From the NCBI RefSeq assembly GCF_012184415.1, contig NZ_VTOX01000001.1, positions 868,001-932,000 of the forward strand: 64,000 nt of DNA. The letters run 5' to 3'. The stretch comes from Ramlibacter lithotrophicus (GTDB taxonomy: Bacteria; Pseudomonadota; Gammaproteobacteria; Burkholderiales; Burkholderiaceae_C). Positions within the stretch are counted from its first letter, which is position 1, and each line of letters starts with the position of its first letter. Shown piece by piece: positions 15,067 through 22,478 of the stretch. The notes beneath the pieces were generated by a model. The model did not search any database. It had not been told where the DNA came from and saw nothing but the letters and a program-made list of their open reading frames with translations. The position numbers and the translations under genes are program-made.

Positions 15067-16752
15067 ATGACCAGGCTCCACTCCGCTGCCGAACTGGAAC
15101 AGTTGCGCGCCAGCATCCTCGCGGCGCGCGACCCCGCCCGCCCTTCGATCGCCGTGTGCGCCGGCGCGGCCTGCCACGGGCTCGATTCGCAGCGCGTGGC
15201 GCAAGCCTTCCAGGCCGAGGTCGCCCGGTCCGACGAAGGCGCGGGTGTCGAAGTCCGCGTCACGGGTTGCCACGGCTACTGCGAGAAGGGACCGAACGTG
15301 GTGGTCGGCCCGCAGGAGATCTGCTACTTCGAGGTCAAACCCGCCGACGTGCCGGAGATCGTCGAGAGCGCGCGCAGCGGCCGGGTCGTCGAGCGCCTGG
15401 TCTACCGGCATCCGGTCACCGGCGAGAAGGCCGTGCACCTGAACGAAGTGCCGTTCTACAGGCACCAGACGCGCCTGCTGATCGGCGACAACACCCGCAT
15501 CGACCCGATGCGAATCGACGATTACATCGCGGTGGGCGGCTATGCGGCGCTGGCCAAGGCCTTGTTCCGGATGAAGCCGGAACAGATCGTCGACGAGGTG
15601 AAGAAGGCCAACCTGCGCGGGCGCGGCGGCGGCGGCTTCCCGGCCGGCCAGAAATGGGAGACCGCGCGGAACGCACCGGGCGACGAACGCTACGTCATCG
15701 TCAACGGCCACGAGGGCGAACCGGGCGCGTTCATGGACCGGGCCCTGTTCACCGGCAACCCGCACAAGGTGCTGGAAGGGCTGATCATCGGCGCCGTGGC
15801 CATCGGATCGCACAAGGGTTTCATCTACACCCGGCACGATTCGCCGCAACTGATCGCGCACATCCGGCAGGCGCTGGCCCAGGCCGAGGAATACGGGTTG
15901 CTCGGCGACGACATTCTCGGCTCGGGCTTCGACTTCCACGTCGAGCTGCACTTCGACGTCGGGATCTTCGTCTCGGGCGAGTCTAGCGCCCTGATGCGGT
16001 CGATCGAGGGCATGCCGCCGGAACCCCGCCCCAAATACATCCGCACCTCGGTGGCGGGCATCTGGGACCGGCCGAGCAACCTCAACAACGTGGAGACCTG
16101 GGCCAACGTGCCGCAGATCATCGAGAAAGGCGCCGACTGGTACGCCTCCATCGGCACCGAAGGCAGCAAGGGCACCAAGCTCGTGTCGCTGTCCGGCAAC
16201 GTGGTCGACAGCGGCGTGGTGGAAGTGCCCATGGGCACGCCGCTGCGCACCATCGTCCACGACATCGGCGGCGGCGTCGCCGGCGGCAAGCAGGCCAAGG
16301 CCGTGCATTTCGGCGGGCCGATGGGCGGTTCGATCCCGGCCAGCCTCATCGATGCGCCGCTGGACTTCGACGCCCTGGCCAAGCTGGGCGCGCCGATCGG
16401 CGCCGGCGGCCTGCTGGTGATGGACGAGGACACCGACATGGTGGAGGTGGCGCGCTACTTCCTCGAGTGGCTCACCCAGGAATCCTGCGGCAAGTGCGTG
16501 CCCTGCCGCGAAGGCATGTGGCAGACCATGAAAGTGCTGGAGAACATCGGCAAGGGCCGCGGCCGGAACGGCGACATCGCCCGCCTGGAAGACCTCAACG
16601 ACGTCACCGGCGCCGCCTGCCTGTGCGCGCTGGGCAAGACGGCGGCCGACCCGCTCAAGAGCATGTTGCGCTACTTCAGGGACGAGTACGAGGCCAGGAT
16701 CGCCCGCGGCGAGGGCAACAGCAACGCAGCAGCGGGGAGCGCAGCCAAATGA
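15067..16752 (+). CDS. bamH: BamH, NuoF-like NADH-binding flavoprotein
   Basis: 561 residues. The N-terminal 110 form a thioredoxin-like [2Fe-2S] domain (CAGAACHGLDS and CHGYCEKG). The NuoF core follows with the FMN/NADH glycine-rich loop RGRGGGGFPAGQKW near residue 185, then NGHEGEPGAFMDR, a SLBB-like region, and the C-terminal [4Fe-4S] motif SCGKCVPCREG with a later cysteine near CLCALG. This subunit would accept or donate electrons at NAD(H). The C-terminal tail (GEGNSNAAAGSAAK) is low complexity. The stop overlaps the bamI start in ATGA. Confidence 0.88.
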   Translation: MTRLHSAAELEQLRASILAARDPARPSIAVCAGAACHGLDSQRVAQAFQAEVARSDEGAGVEVRVTGCHGYCEKGPNVVVGPQEICYFEVKPADVPEIVESARSGRVVERLVYRHPVTGEKAVHLNEVPFYRHQTRLLIGDNTRIDPMRIDDYIAVGGYAALAKALFRMKPEQIVDEVKKANLRGRGGGGFPAGQKWETARNAPGDERYVIVNGHEGEPGAFMDRALFTGNPHKVLEGLIIGAVAIGSHKGFIYTRHDSPQLIAHIRQALAQAEEYGLLGDDILGSGFDFHVELHFDVGIFVSGESSALMRSIEGMPPEPRPKYIRTSVAGIWDRPSNLNNVETWANVPQIIEKGADWYASIGTEGSKGTKLVSLSGNVVDSGVVEVPMGTPLRTIVHDIGGGVAGGKQAKAVHFGGPMGGSIPASLIDAPLDFDALAKLGAPIGAGGLLVMDEDTDMVEVARYFLEWLTQESCGKCVPCREGMWQTMKVLENIGKGRGRNGDIARLEDLNDVTGAACLCALGKTAADPLKSMLRYFRDEYEARIARGEGNSNAAAGSAAK

Positions 16753-17363
16753 GCGACGTGGTCATGCAGATCGACGGCCGGGAAGTCACGGCCGGCAGCG
16801 ACATGACGGTCCTGCAGGCGGCACGCGCCGCCGGGATCCACATCCCCACCCTGTGCCACCACGAGCAGCTGGAGCCGTTCGGCGGCTGCCGCATGTGCAT
16901 GGTGGAAGTGGAGGCAAAGGGCCGCAAGAGCTACGTCGTGTCGTGCCTCTATCCGGTGGCCAAGGACCTGGTGGTGCGCACCCGCTCCGAGCGCGTGGAC
17001 AAGATCCGCCGCGTGATCCTGGAGGAACTGCTGGCCCATGCGCCGAACTCGCCCGAGCTGGTCGAACTGGCGCGCGAGTACCAGGCCGACGCGAACCGCT
17101 TCGAGATGGACCCGTCGTTCTGCATCCTCTGCGGCCTGTGCGTGCGCTACTGCGCCGAGGTGAAGGCCAAGCACGCGGTCGATTTCATCGAACGCGGCGC
17201 GCAGCGCGAGATCAGCTTCATCCCGGAAATCGCGCAAAAGGAATGCTGGGATTGCCAGGAATGCTTCGCCCTGTGTCCAACGTCGTATGCGCAGGCGGCG
17301 TACTTCCTCACCGAGGCACTGGCGTTCCCTGGCCGACGCAAGCAGGGCGCGGTCGCCGGCTGA
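16749..17363 (+). CDS. bamI: BamI, NuoG-like N-terminal Fe-S subunit
   Basis: 204 residues corresponding to the N-terminal part of NuoG and of bidirectional hydrogenase HoxU. An N-terminal [2Fe-2S] domain has CHHEQLEPFGGCRMC plus SCLYP. Ferredoxin clusters follow in CILCGLCVRYC and CWDCQECFALCP. It closes the eight-gene operon. The start codon overlaps the bamH stop. In the Bam complex this subunit wires BamG/BamH to the Hdr-like module. The gene ends 18 bases from the convergent GNAT gene. I see no good terminator there. Confidence 0.86.
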   Translation: MSDVVMQIDGREVTAGSDMTVLQAARAAGIHIPTLCHHEQLEPFGGCRMCMVEVEAKGRKSYVVSCLYPVAKDLVVRTRSERVDKIRRVILEELLAHAPNSPELVELAREYQADANRFEMDPSFCILCGLCVRYCAEVKAKHAVDFIERGAQREISFIPEIAQKECWDCQECFALCPTSYAQAAYFLTEALAFPGRRKQGAVAG

Positions 17364-17381
17364 CGGCCGGGGCGCTGTCGC

Positions 17382-18407
17382 TCAGTCCAGCCGCTTGTCG
17401 AAGGCCAGTCGCTGCGACTGTTCGAAGCTGACGTCGTAGAAGAAGCCGAGCAGATCGAAGTTCTCGCGGGCGACGACCGTTTCCACGCGGTCGACGCCCA
17501 GCGCCTTGACGTTGACGAAGAGCTGCGACAGCAACGCGTGCCCGACGCCGCGATGGACGTAGTCGGGATCCACGCCGATCGTGTCCAGCACCGCCACCGG
17601 CTCCACGCGGCCGGCGTCGCCAAAATCGGCGCGCGCCGTGATGAAGCCCACGGAGATCCCGTCCACCAGCGCCACCAGCGAGAGCCGGACGCTGGCGTCG
17701 CTCATCGCCTCTTCCAGCACCTCCCGGATGTAGGCGTCGCGGCGACGGCCCGTGATCCGGCCGTCGATGCGGATGATGTCCTCCAGGTCGGAGACCTCCA
17801 GCGCCCGCACGTCGACCTGGCTGCGCGCGAGCGCCTCGAAGTCGTTGGCGGCGGCTGCGCCGTAGTTCACTTCGCCGGTCGAAAAGCCGGTCGCGTGCTC
17901 GGGCGCCAGCGTCTTGTCGCCGTCATGGGCCGCGACGCGATTGCCCTGCATCGCGCAGTCCAGCACCATGGTCTGTGAGAGCTCGAAATCGGCGGCATCG
18001 AAGAACTGCACGATCGCGTGGTCACGCCAGGCCGCCGTCGTCCGGATCTGGGGCGCGCCCAGGCGCCTCGCCTCCGCTTCGAGCTTGCCCAGCAGCGCCG
18101 AGCCGATGCCGCGGCCCTGCTCCGCCGGCGCCACCGCCACCGCTTCCAGCAGCAGGGCGGGCTCGGCGCGGCCGAACTCGCCCACCTGCTTGCGCGCCTT
18201 GATGAATCCGACGAAGCGGCCGTCGCATTCCGCGGAGAACTGGACGTGCTTGTGGGTCTGGTCCAGCGCCGCCTTCAGGCGTCGCTGGAAATAGAGCCGC
18301 CGCGGATGGCCCACGACGGTGGCGTCGAGCGCGACGACCGCTTCCATGTCTTCCGCCCTGGTGCGGCGAAGCGAGATCCGGGCGTCCTGCTCGGTGCTGA
18401 TGGCCAT
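17382..18407 (-). CDS. Tandem GNAT-domain acetyltransferase
   Basis: 341 residues with two GNAT domains in one chain. The N-terminal one (about 10-150) has the acetyl-CoA loop EQGRGIGSALL. The C-terminal one (about 195-335) has the degenerate VHRGVGHALLSQLF. ATG 18407 follows AAGGAGACTGCC; an upstream in-frame ATG at 18440 would put the start before a stable hairpin and is less likely. The substrate is unknown. It lies between bamI (convergent) and gcdH (upstream on the same strand). Acetyl-CoA-dependent control of acyl-CoA ligases by GNAT enzymes is known in other aromatic degraders, so a regulatory role is possible but unproved. Confidence 0.82.
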   Translation of the reverse strand: MAISTEQDARISLRRTRAEDMEAVVALDATVVGHPRRLYFQRRLKAALDQTHKHVQFSAECDGRFVGFIKARKQVGEFGRAEPALLLEAVAVAPAEQGRGIGSALLGKLEAEARRLGAPQIRTTAAWRDHAIVQFFDAADFELSQTMVLDCAMQGNRVAAHDGDKTLAPEHATGFSTGEVNYGAAAANDFEALARSQVDVRALEVSDLEDIIRIDGRITGRRRDAYIREVLEEAMSDASVRLSLVALVDGISVGFITARADFGDAGRVEPVAVLDTIGVDPDYVHRGVGHALLSQLFVNVKALGVDRVETVVARENFDLLGFFYDVSFEQSQRLAFDKRLD

Positions 18408-18418
18408 GGCAGTCTCCT

Positions 18419-18439
18419 TGCGGTCGCAACGCGACCGCA
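18419..18439 (-). promoter_or_regulatory. Strong hairpin just upstream of the GNAT ribosome binding site
   Basis: TGCGGTCGC (18419-18427) and GCGACCGCA (18431-18439) form a perfect 9-bp stem with a 3-base loop. On the minus strand the hairpin abuts the AGGAG of the GNAT gene. No T-run follows, so it is more likely an mRNA leader structure than a terminator of gcdH. It might modulate translation or protect the transcript end. Confidence 0.4.
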
Positions 18440-18510
18440 CGAGTCTAGCTGTGGCGAGCGGCGCGCTTCTTGACGTGCCGCAACCGTCTGGCGCGACGCG
18501 GCGGGCGCCG

Positions 18511-19695
18511 TCAGAACGCGGCGATGCCGGTCTGCGCGCGCCCCAGGATCAGCGCATGCACGTCGTGCGTGCCTTCGTAGGTATTGACCGCCTCGAGGTT
18601 CACCAGGTGGCGCGCCACCCCGAACTCGTCGCTGATGCCGTTGCCGCCCAGCATGTCGCGCGCCAGCCGCGCGATGTCCAGCGCCTTGCCGCAGGAATTG
18701 CGCTTCATGATCGAGGTGATCTCCACCGCGGCCGTGCCTTCGTCCTTCATCCGGCCCAGGCGCAGGCAGCCCTGCAGGCCCAGCGTGATCTCGGTCTGCA
18801 TGTCGACCAGCTTCTTCTGGATCAGCTGGTTGGCCGCCAGCGGCTTGCCGAATTGCACGCGGTCCAGGACGTACTGGCGCGCGGTGAACCAGCAGTCCTC
18901 GGCCGCGCCCAGCGCGCCCCAGGCGATGCCGTACCGCGCGCTGTTCAGGCAGGTGAACGGTCCCCTCAGGCCGCGCACGTCGGGGAAGGCGTTTTCTTCC
19001 GGGCAGAACACGCCGTCCATGACGATCTCGCCGGTGATCGAGGCGCGCAGGCCCACCTTGCCGTGGATGACCGGGGCCGTGAGCCCCTTCCAGCCCTTCT
19101 CCAGCACGAAGCCGCGGATCGCGCCTTCGTCGTCCTTGGCCCACACCACGAACACGTCCGCGATCGGGCTGTTGGTGATCCACATCTTGGTGCCGGTGAG
19201 CTGGTAGCCCCCGGCCACCTTTTTCGCCCGAGACAGCATGCTGCCCGGATCCGACCCGTGATTCGGCTCGGTGAGGCCGAAGCAACCGATCCACTCGCCG
19301 GTCGCGAGCTTCGGCAGGTATTTCCGCTTTGTCGCTTCGGTGCCGAATTCGTTGATCGGCACCATGACGAGCGACGACTGCACGCTCATCATCGAGCGAT
19401 AGCCGGAGTCGATCCGCTCCACCTCGCGGGCGACCAGGCCGTAGCAGACATAGTTCAGGCCGGCGCCGCCATAGGTCTCGGGGATCATCGAACCCAGCAG
19501 GCCCAGCTCGCCCATCTCCAGGAAGATCGAGGGATCCGTCTGCTGGTTGCGGAAGGCCTCGACGACGCGCGGCGCCAGGCGCTCCTGGCAGTACGCGTGC
19601 GCCGCGTCGCGTACCGAACGCTCGTCGTCGGTGAGCTGCTGGTCGAGGAGCAGCGGATCGGCCCAATGGAAGGAAGGTTTGTTCGAAATGCTCAC
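18511..19695 (-). CDS. gcdH: Glutaryl-CoA dehydrogenase, decarboxylating
   Basis: A 394-residue acyl-CoA dehydrogenase that oxidises and decarboxylates glutaryl-CoA to crotonyl-CoA. The residues tied to decarboxylation in human GCDH are present: E93 and R100 in [16 protein letters not shown] (human Glu87 and Arg94), S101, and Y373 before the catalytic base E374 in NTYEGTHD. The pattern [14 protein letters not shown] is standard for the family. ATG 19695 is preceded by a candidate promoter at 19794-19822 and a divergent LysR gene, the usual arrangement in beta- and gammaproteobacteria. It is contrasted with the non-decarboxylating type at 21222-22382. Confidence 0.95.
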   Translation of the reverse strand: MSISNKPSFHWADPLLLDQQLTDDERSVRDAAHAYCQERLAPRVVEAFRNQQTDPSIFLEMGELGLLGSMIPETYGGAGLNYVCYGLVAREVERIDSGYRSMMSVQSSLVMVPINEFGTEATKRKYLPKLATGEWIGCFGLTEPNHGSDPGSMLSRAKKVAGGYQLTGTKMWITNSPIADVFVVWAKDDEGAIRGFVLEKGWKGLTAPVIHGKVGLRASITGEIVMDGVFCPEENAFPDVRGLRGPFTCLNSARYGIAWGALGAAEDCWFTARQYVLDRVQFGKPLAANQLIQKKLVDMQTEITLGLQGCLRLGRMKDEGTAAVEITSIMKRNSCGKALDIARLARDMLGGNGISDEFGVARHLVNLEAVNTYEGTHDVHALILGRAQTGIAAF

Positions 19696-19793
19696 TTGAG
19701 GTCTCCCGGGGGATGCGGCAAGGCTGTGACAGCGTGCCTGCCTGCCTGAGGTGTGGTCGGCCGCCCTGCTCGGGCCCGTACGACCGGTGTCGC

Positions 19794-19822
19794 ACTATAA
19801 AATTTCGCGGAGGCGGCCACAA
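19794..19822 (-). promoter_or_regulatory. Candidate sigma-70 promoter of gcdH
   Basis: On the minus strand TTGTGG (19822-19817), 17 bases, then TATAGT (19799-19794), a five-of-six match to the -10 hexamer. The start of transcription would be near 19787, about 90 bases upstream of the gcdH ATG. Confidence 0.45.
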
Positions 19823-19831
19823 GCGATTAAT

Positions 19832-19850
19832 AAGCACGCCTTAGTGCGTT
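19832..19850. promoter_or_regulatory. Candidate LysR-type operator between gcdH and lysR
   Basis: GCAC (19834-19837) and GTGC (19844-19847) form an inverted repeat with a 6-base centre, AAGCAC-GCCTTA-GTGCGT. It lies just upstream of the gcdH -35 box and 16 bases before the lysR start, the usual position for LysR activation plus autorepression. Confidence 0.4.
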
Positions 19851-19865
19851 TCTGGAACTTCACCC

Positions 19866-20780
19866 ATGCGCAGAAAAATTCCCACGACGGTCGCCCTCGC
19901 CGCCTTCGAATCGGCGGCGCGCCACCAGAGCTTCACCAAGGCGGCGCACGAACTTTCGGTGACCCAGAGCGCCGTCTGCCGCCAGATCGGCGTGCTCGAA
20001 GACCTCCTCGGGGTGAAGCTGTTCCGCCGCAGCAAGCGCGGCGTCACGCTGACCGAGGCCGGGGCCGGCTACGCGCGCAGCGTGCGCTCGCGGCTGGACG
20101 AAATGGAACGCGACACCCTCGAACTCATGGCCAACGGCGCGCAGGGCACCAGCCTCGACCTCGCGGTGGTGCCCACCTTCGCCACCAACTGGCTGCTGCC
20201 GCGCCTGGCGGGCTTCCGCCGCACGCACCCGCACATCGTGGTGAATCTCACGGCGAGCACCCGGCCCTTCCTGTTCGAGGACAGCGCGGTGGACGCGGCG
20301 ATCTACGCCGGCGAGGCAAGCTGGCCCGGCACGCAGGGGCATTTCCTGATGCGCGAGAACCTGATCGCGGTGGCCAGCCCCGCACTCATCGCCCCGCGCA
20401 AGGCGCTCACCGCCTCCCAGGTGGCACGCCTGCCGTTGCTGCAACAGAGCACCCGCCCGCATGCCTGGCGCGACTGGTTCCAGTCCCAGGGGCTGGACGT
20501 GGAAAACGACCTCGCCGGCCCGCGCCTGGAACTGTTCTCCATGCTTGCGCGGGCCGCGATCCACGGCATGGGGGTGAGCCTGATACCGAAGTTCCTGGTG
20601 GAAAGTGAGCTCGAGACCGGCTCCCTGGTGCAGGTCGTGGACCACGACTACCTGAGCGATCGCTCCTACTACCTGATCCACCCGCAGCGCAAGGGGGGCG
20701 ATCGCCAGGCGCTCGCGGCCTTCCGCGAGTGGATCGAGCTGGAGGCGCGGCAGTATCGCGAACCGATGGGCCTGGGGTGA
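19866..20780 (+). CDS. LysR-family regulator (GcvA-like), probable regulator of gcdH
   Basis: 304 residues. The N-terminal winged helix-turn-helix (residues 8-66; AFESAARHQSFTKAAHEL, VTQSAVCRQI) is followed by a periplasmic-binding-like effector domain of the GcvA subgroup (LDLAVVPTFATNWLLPRL, GMGVSLIPKFLV). The gene is transcribed away from gcdH with 170 bases between the start codons, so control of glutaryl-CoA dehydrogenase is the natural inference. The effector would be glutarate or glutaryl-CoA by analogy only. Confidence 0.88.
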   Translation: MRRKIPTTVALAAFESAARHQSFTKAAHELSVTQSAVCRQIGVLEDLLGVKLFRRSKRGVTLTEAGAGYARSVRSRLDEMERDTLELMANGAQGTSLDLAVVPTFATNWLLPRLAGFRRTHPHIVVNLTASTRPFLFEDSAVDAAIYAGEASWPGTQGHFLMRENLIAVASPALIAPRKALTASQVARLPLLQQSTRPHAWRDWFQSQGLDVENDLAGPRLELFSMLARAAIHGMGVSLIPKFLVESELETGSLVQVVDHDYLSDRSYYLIHPQRKGGDRQALAAFREWIELEARQYREPMGLG

Positions 20781-20783
20781 GGA

Positions 20784-20820
20784 GCCTGGGCTCCCAGGCC
20801 CGATGCGCCCGCAATTGCGG
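20784..20820 (+). terminator. Two adjacent hairpins after the lysR gene
   Basis: GCCTGGG (20784-20790) pairs with CCCAGGC (20793-20799), and a perfect 12-base palindrome CCGCAATTGCGG lies at 20809-20820. There is no clear T-run, so intrinsic termination is doubtful. The remaining stretch to 20980 shows no other gene. It should contain the promoter of the biotin carrier gene. Confidence 0.3.
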
Positions 20821-20980
20821 CCGGGCTTGATCTGCGTCGAACTGGCGGCCGGGGCGCGGTGCTAGCGTAGCCTGTCCGTTCCCGCTGCGTCGACCTGCCG
20901 CGCGGCAGCATCGCGCGGCGAAGTTCGACAAGACGCTCTCGGCACGACCTCACGCAACCCAATCCAAGAAGGGATTCGCT

Positions 20981-21193
20981 ATGGCAGATGTTCTGGCTCC
21001 GCTGGCGGGAAAGATCCTGGCCGTTCTGGTCGAACCCGGCTCGAAAGTCGAAGAAGACGATGAACTCATGATCATCGAGGCGCTGAAGATGGAAAACCAC
21101 GTGTATGCCCCCAGCAGCGGCACGGTGAAGGAAATCAAGGTCAAGGTCGGCGACAGCGTCGAAGACGAGGCCCTGCTCCTCGTGCTCGAATGA
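20981..21193 (+). CDS. gcdC: Biotin carrier protein of a Na+-pumping glutaconyl-CoA decarboxylase (GcdC-like)
   Basis: A 70-residue stand-alone biotinyl domain. The biotinylation motif is EALKMENH with K36, and the paired glycine turns fit the barrel fold. It lacks the Ala/Pro-rich linker and the N-terminal part seen in longer GcdC or BCCP proteins. It precedes the glutaryl-CoA dehydrogenase by 28 bases and the gcdA carboxyltransferase by one gene. A carrier moving CO2 from glutaconyl-CoA to the GcdB pump is therefore the best reading. A generic acyl-CoA carboxylase carrier is the alternative, but no biotin carboxylase gene is nearby. AAGAAGGGA is the ribosome binding site. Confidence 0.8.
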   Translation: MADVLAPLAGKILAVLVEPGSKVEEDDELMIIEALKMENHVYAPSSGTVKEIKVKVGDSVEDEALLLVLE

Positions 21194-21221
21194 CCGCCGC
21201 CTGCAAAGAATCGAGGGAACG

Positions 21222-22382
21222 ATGCATTTCGAACTCACCGAAGAACAGCGCCTGATCCAGGACACCGCGCGGCGCTTCGCCGCGGAGGAGATCGCACCGA
21301 CCCTGGAGCAGGAAGAGGCCAGGCACGAATTCCGTCCCGACCGCGTCGCCAGGATGGGTGCGCTCGGCTTCTTCTCGTGCGCGCTCCCGGAGGAACTGGG
21401 TGGCAGCGGCATGGGCTACATGGAGTCGGTCCTCATGGCGGAGCAGATCGCCAGGATCTCGGCCTCCTGGCGGCTGCCGTTCAACATGCAGAACCTGGGG
21501 CCGGCGCTCACGGTGACAAAGTTCGGCACGGCGGCGCAGAAGAAGAAATACGTGCCCGGCTGGGTGGCCGGCACGCAGCTCGGCTTCTTCGCCATGACCG
21601 AGTCGAACACAGGCTCCGATGTCGCCAGCATGAAGACGCACGCGATCGACAAGGGCGATCACTGGGAAGTCCACGGCAGCAAGATGTGGATCTCGCAGGC
21701 CCACGTGGGTGATGCCGGCCTGCTCTACGCCTACACCGACCGGTCCAGGGGCAACAAGGGCATGACGGCGTTCATCATCGAGCCGAAGAACTGGAAGGGC
21801 TGTACCGCGCGCGCGATCGAGACCAAGCTCGGCCTGAAGTGCGCTCCCACCGGCGAATTCGCGTTCGACGGCATGAAGGTGCCCAAGGAAAACGTGCTGG
21901 GCGAGCCGGGCGACGGTTTTCGCATCTGCATGTGGCAGTTGAACCAGACGCGCATCGGCTGTGCGGCCGGCGCGCTCGGCGTCGCCGGCGGCGCGCTGGA
22001 CATCGCCGTGAAGTACGCCAACGAGCGCACCCAGTTCGGCAAGCCGATCTCGCAGCACCAGATGATCCAGGCGCAGATCGCCGAAATGGCCGTCGAGCAT
22101 CAGGCGGCGCAGATGCTTGTGTACAGGGCCGCCTGGCTCAAGGACAACGGCAAGCCGAACCAGTACGAAACGTCGGTCGCGAAGTACGCGGCATCCGAGG
22201 CAGCGGTGCACGCGGCCAACGAGTGCATGAAGATCTACGGCTCGTTCGGCTTCTCGACCGAGTATCCGGCGGAACGCTTCTACCGCGACGCCAAGTCGCT
22301 CCAGGTGGTGGAAGGCACGTCCAACATCCAGAAGATCATCATCTCGGGCATGGCCACCGGCGCGACGCCCAATCGGGAATAG
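21222..22382 (+). CDS. Glutaryl-CoA dehydrogenase, predicted non-decarboxylating type
   Basis: A 386-residue acyl-CoA dehydrogenase. At the position of human Glu87 it has A77, followed by W83-R84-L85 (EQIARISASWRLPF). Before the catalytic base E364 it has V363 (QVVEGTSN) instead of Tyr. I recall alanine and valine at these positions (A80, V366) as marks of the non-decarboxylating enzyme of Desulfococcus multivorans. The offset of three residues at both sites supports the match. The expected product is glutaconyl-CoA, which the linked GcdA, GcdB and GcdC would decarboxylate. It is followed by a strong terminator. Another short-chain acyl-CoA dehydrogenase remains possible. Confidence 0.8.
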   Translation: MHFELTEEQRLIQDTARRFAAEEIAPTLEQEEARHEFRPDRVARMGALGFFSCALPEELGGSGMGYMESVLMAEQIARISASWRLPFNMQNLGPALTVTKFGTAAQKKKYVPGWVAGTQLGFFAMTESNTGSDVASMKTHAIDKGDHWEVHGSKMWISQAHVGDAGLLYAYTDRSRGNKGMTAFIIEPKNWKGCTARAIETKLGLKCAPTGEFAFDGMKVPKENVLGEPGDGFRICMWQLNQTRIGCAAGALGVAGGALDIAVKYANERTQFGKPISQHQMIQAQIAEMAVEHQAAQMLVYRAAWLKDNGKPNQYETSVAKYAASEAAVHAANECMKIYGSFGFSTEYPAERFYRDAKSLQVVEGTSNIQKIIISGMATGATPNRE

Positions 22383-22411
22383 GGACACCGGCCAACGCAG
22401 GGCAGGACGAG

Positions 22412-22443
22412 GGGCAGAGCCGGCACGCTTTGCCCTTTTTTTT
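22412..22443 (+). terminator. Strong Rho-independent terminator
   Basis: GGGCAGAGC (22412-22420) pairs with GCTTTGCCC (22427-22435), nine pairs with one G-U, and is followed by eight T. It separates the biotin carrier/dehydrogenase pair from gcdA although the three products should act together. Confidence 0.85.
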
Positions 22444-22478
22444 CGGCAGCGCTCCATCCACTTCGAGGAAGCATCCGC

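Noticed and set aside
14604..17363. Reading the NuoE/F/G-like genes as part of respiratory complex I or a formate dehydrogenase/hydrogenase
   Set aside because: There are no membrane Nuo subunits or hydrogenase or formate dehydrogenase catalytic genes, and the genes overlap or abut the Hdr- and AOR-like genes in bam order.
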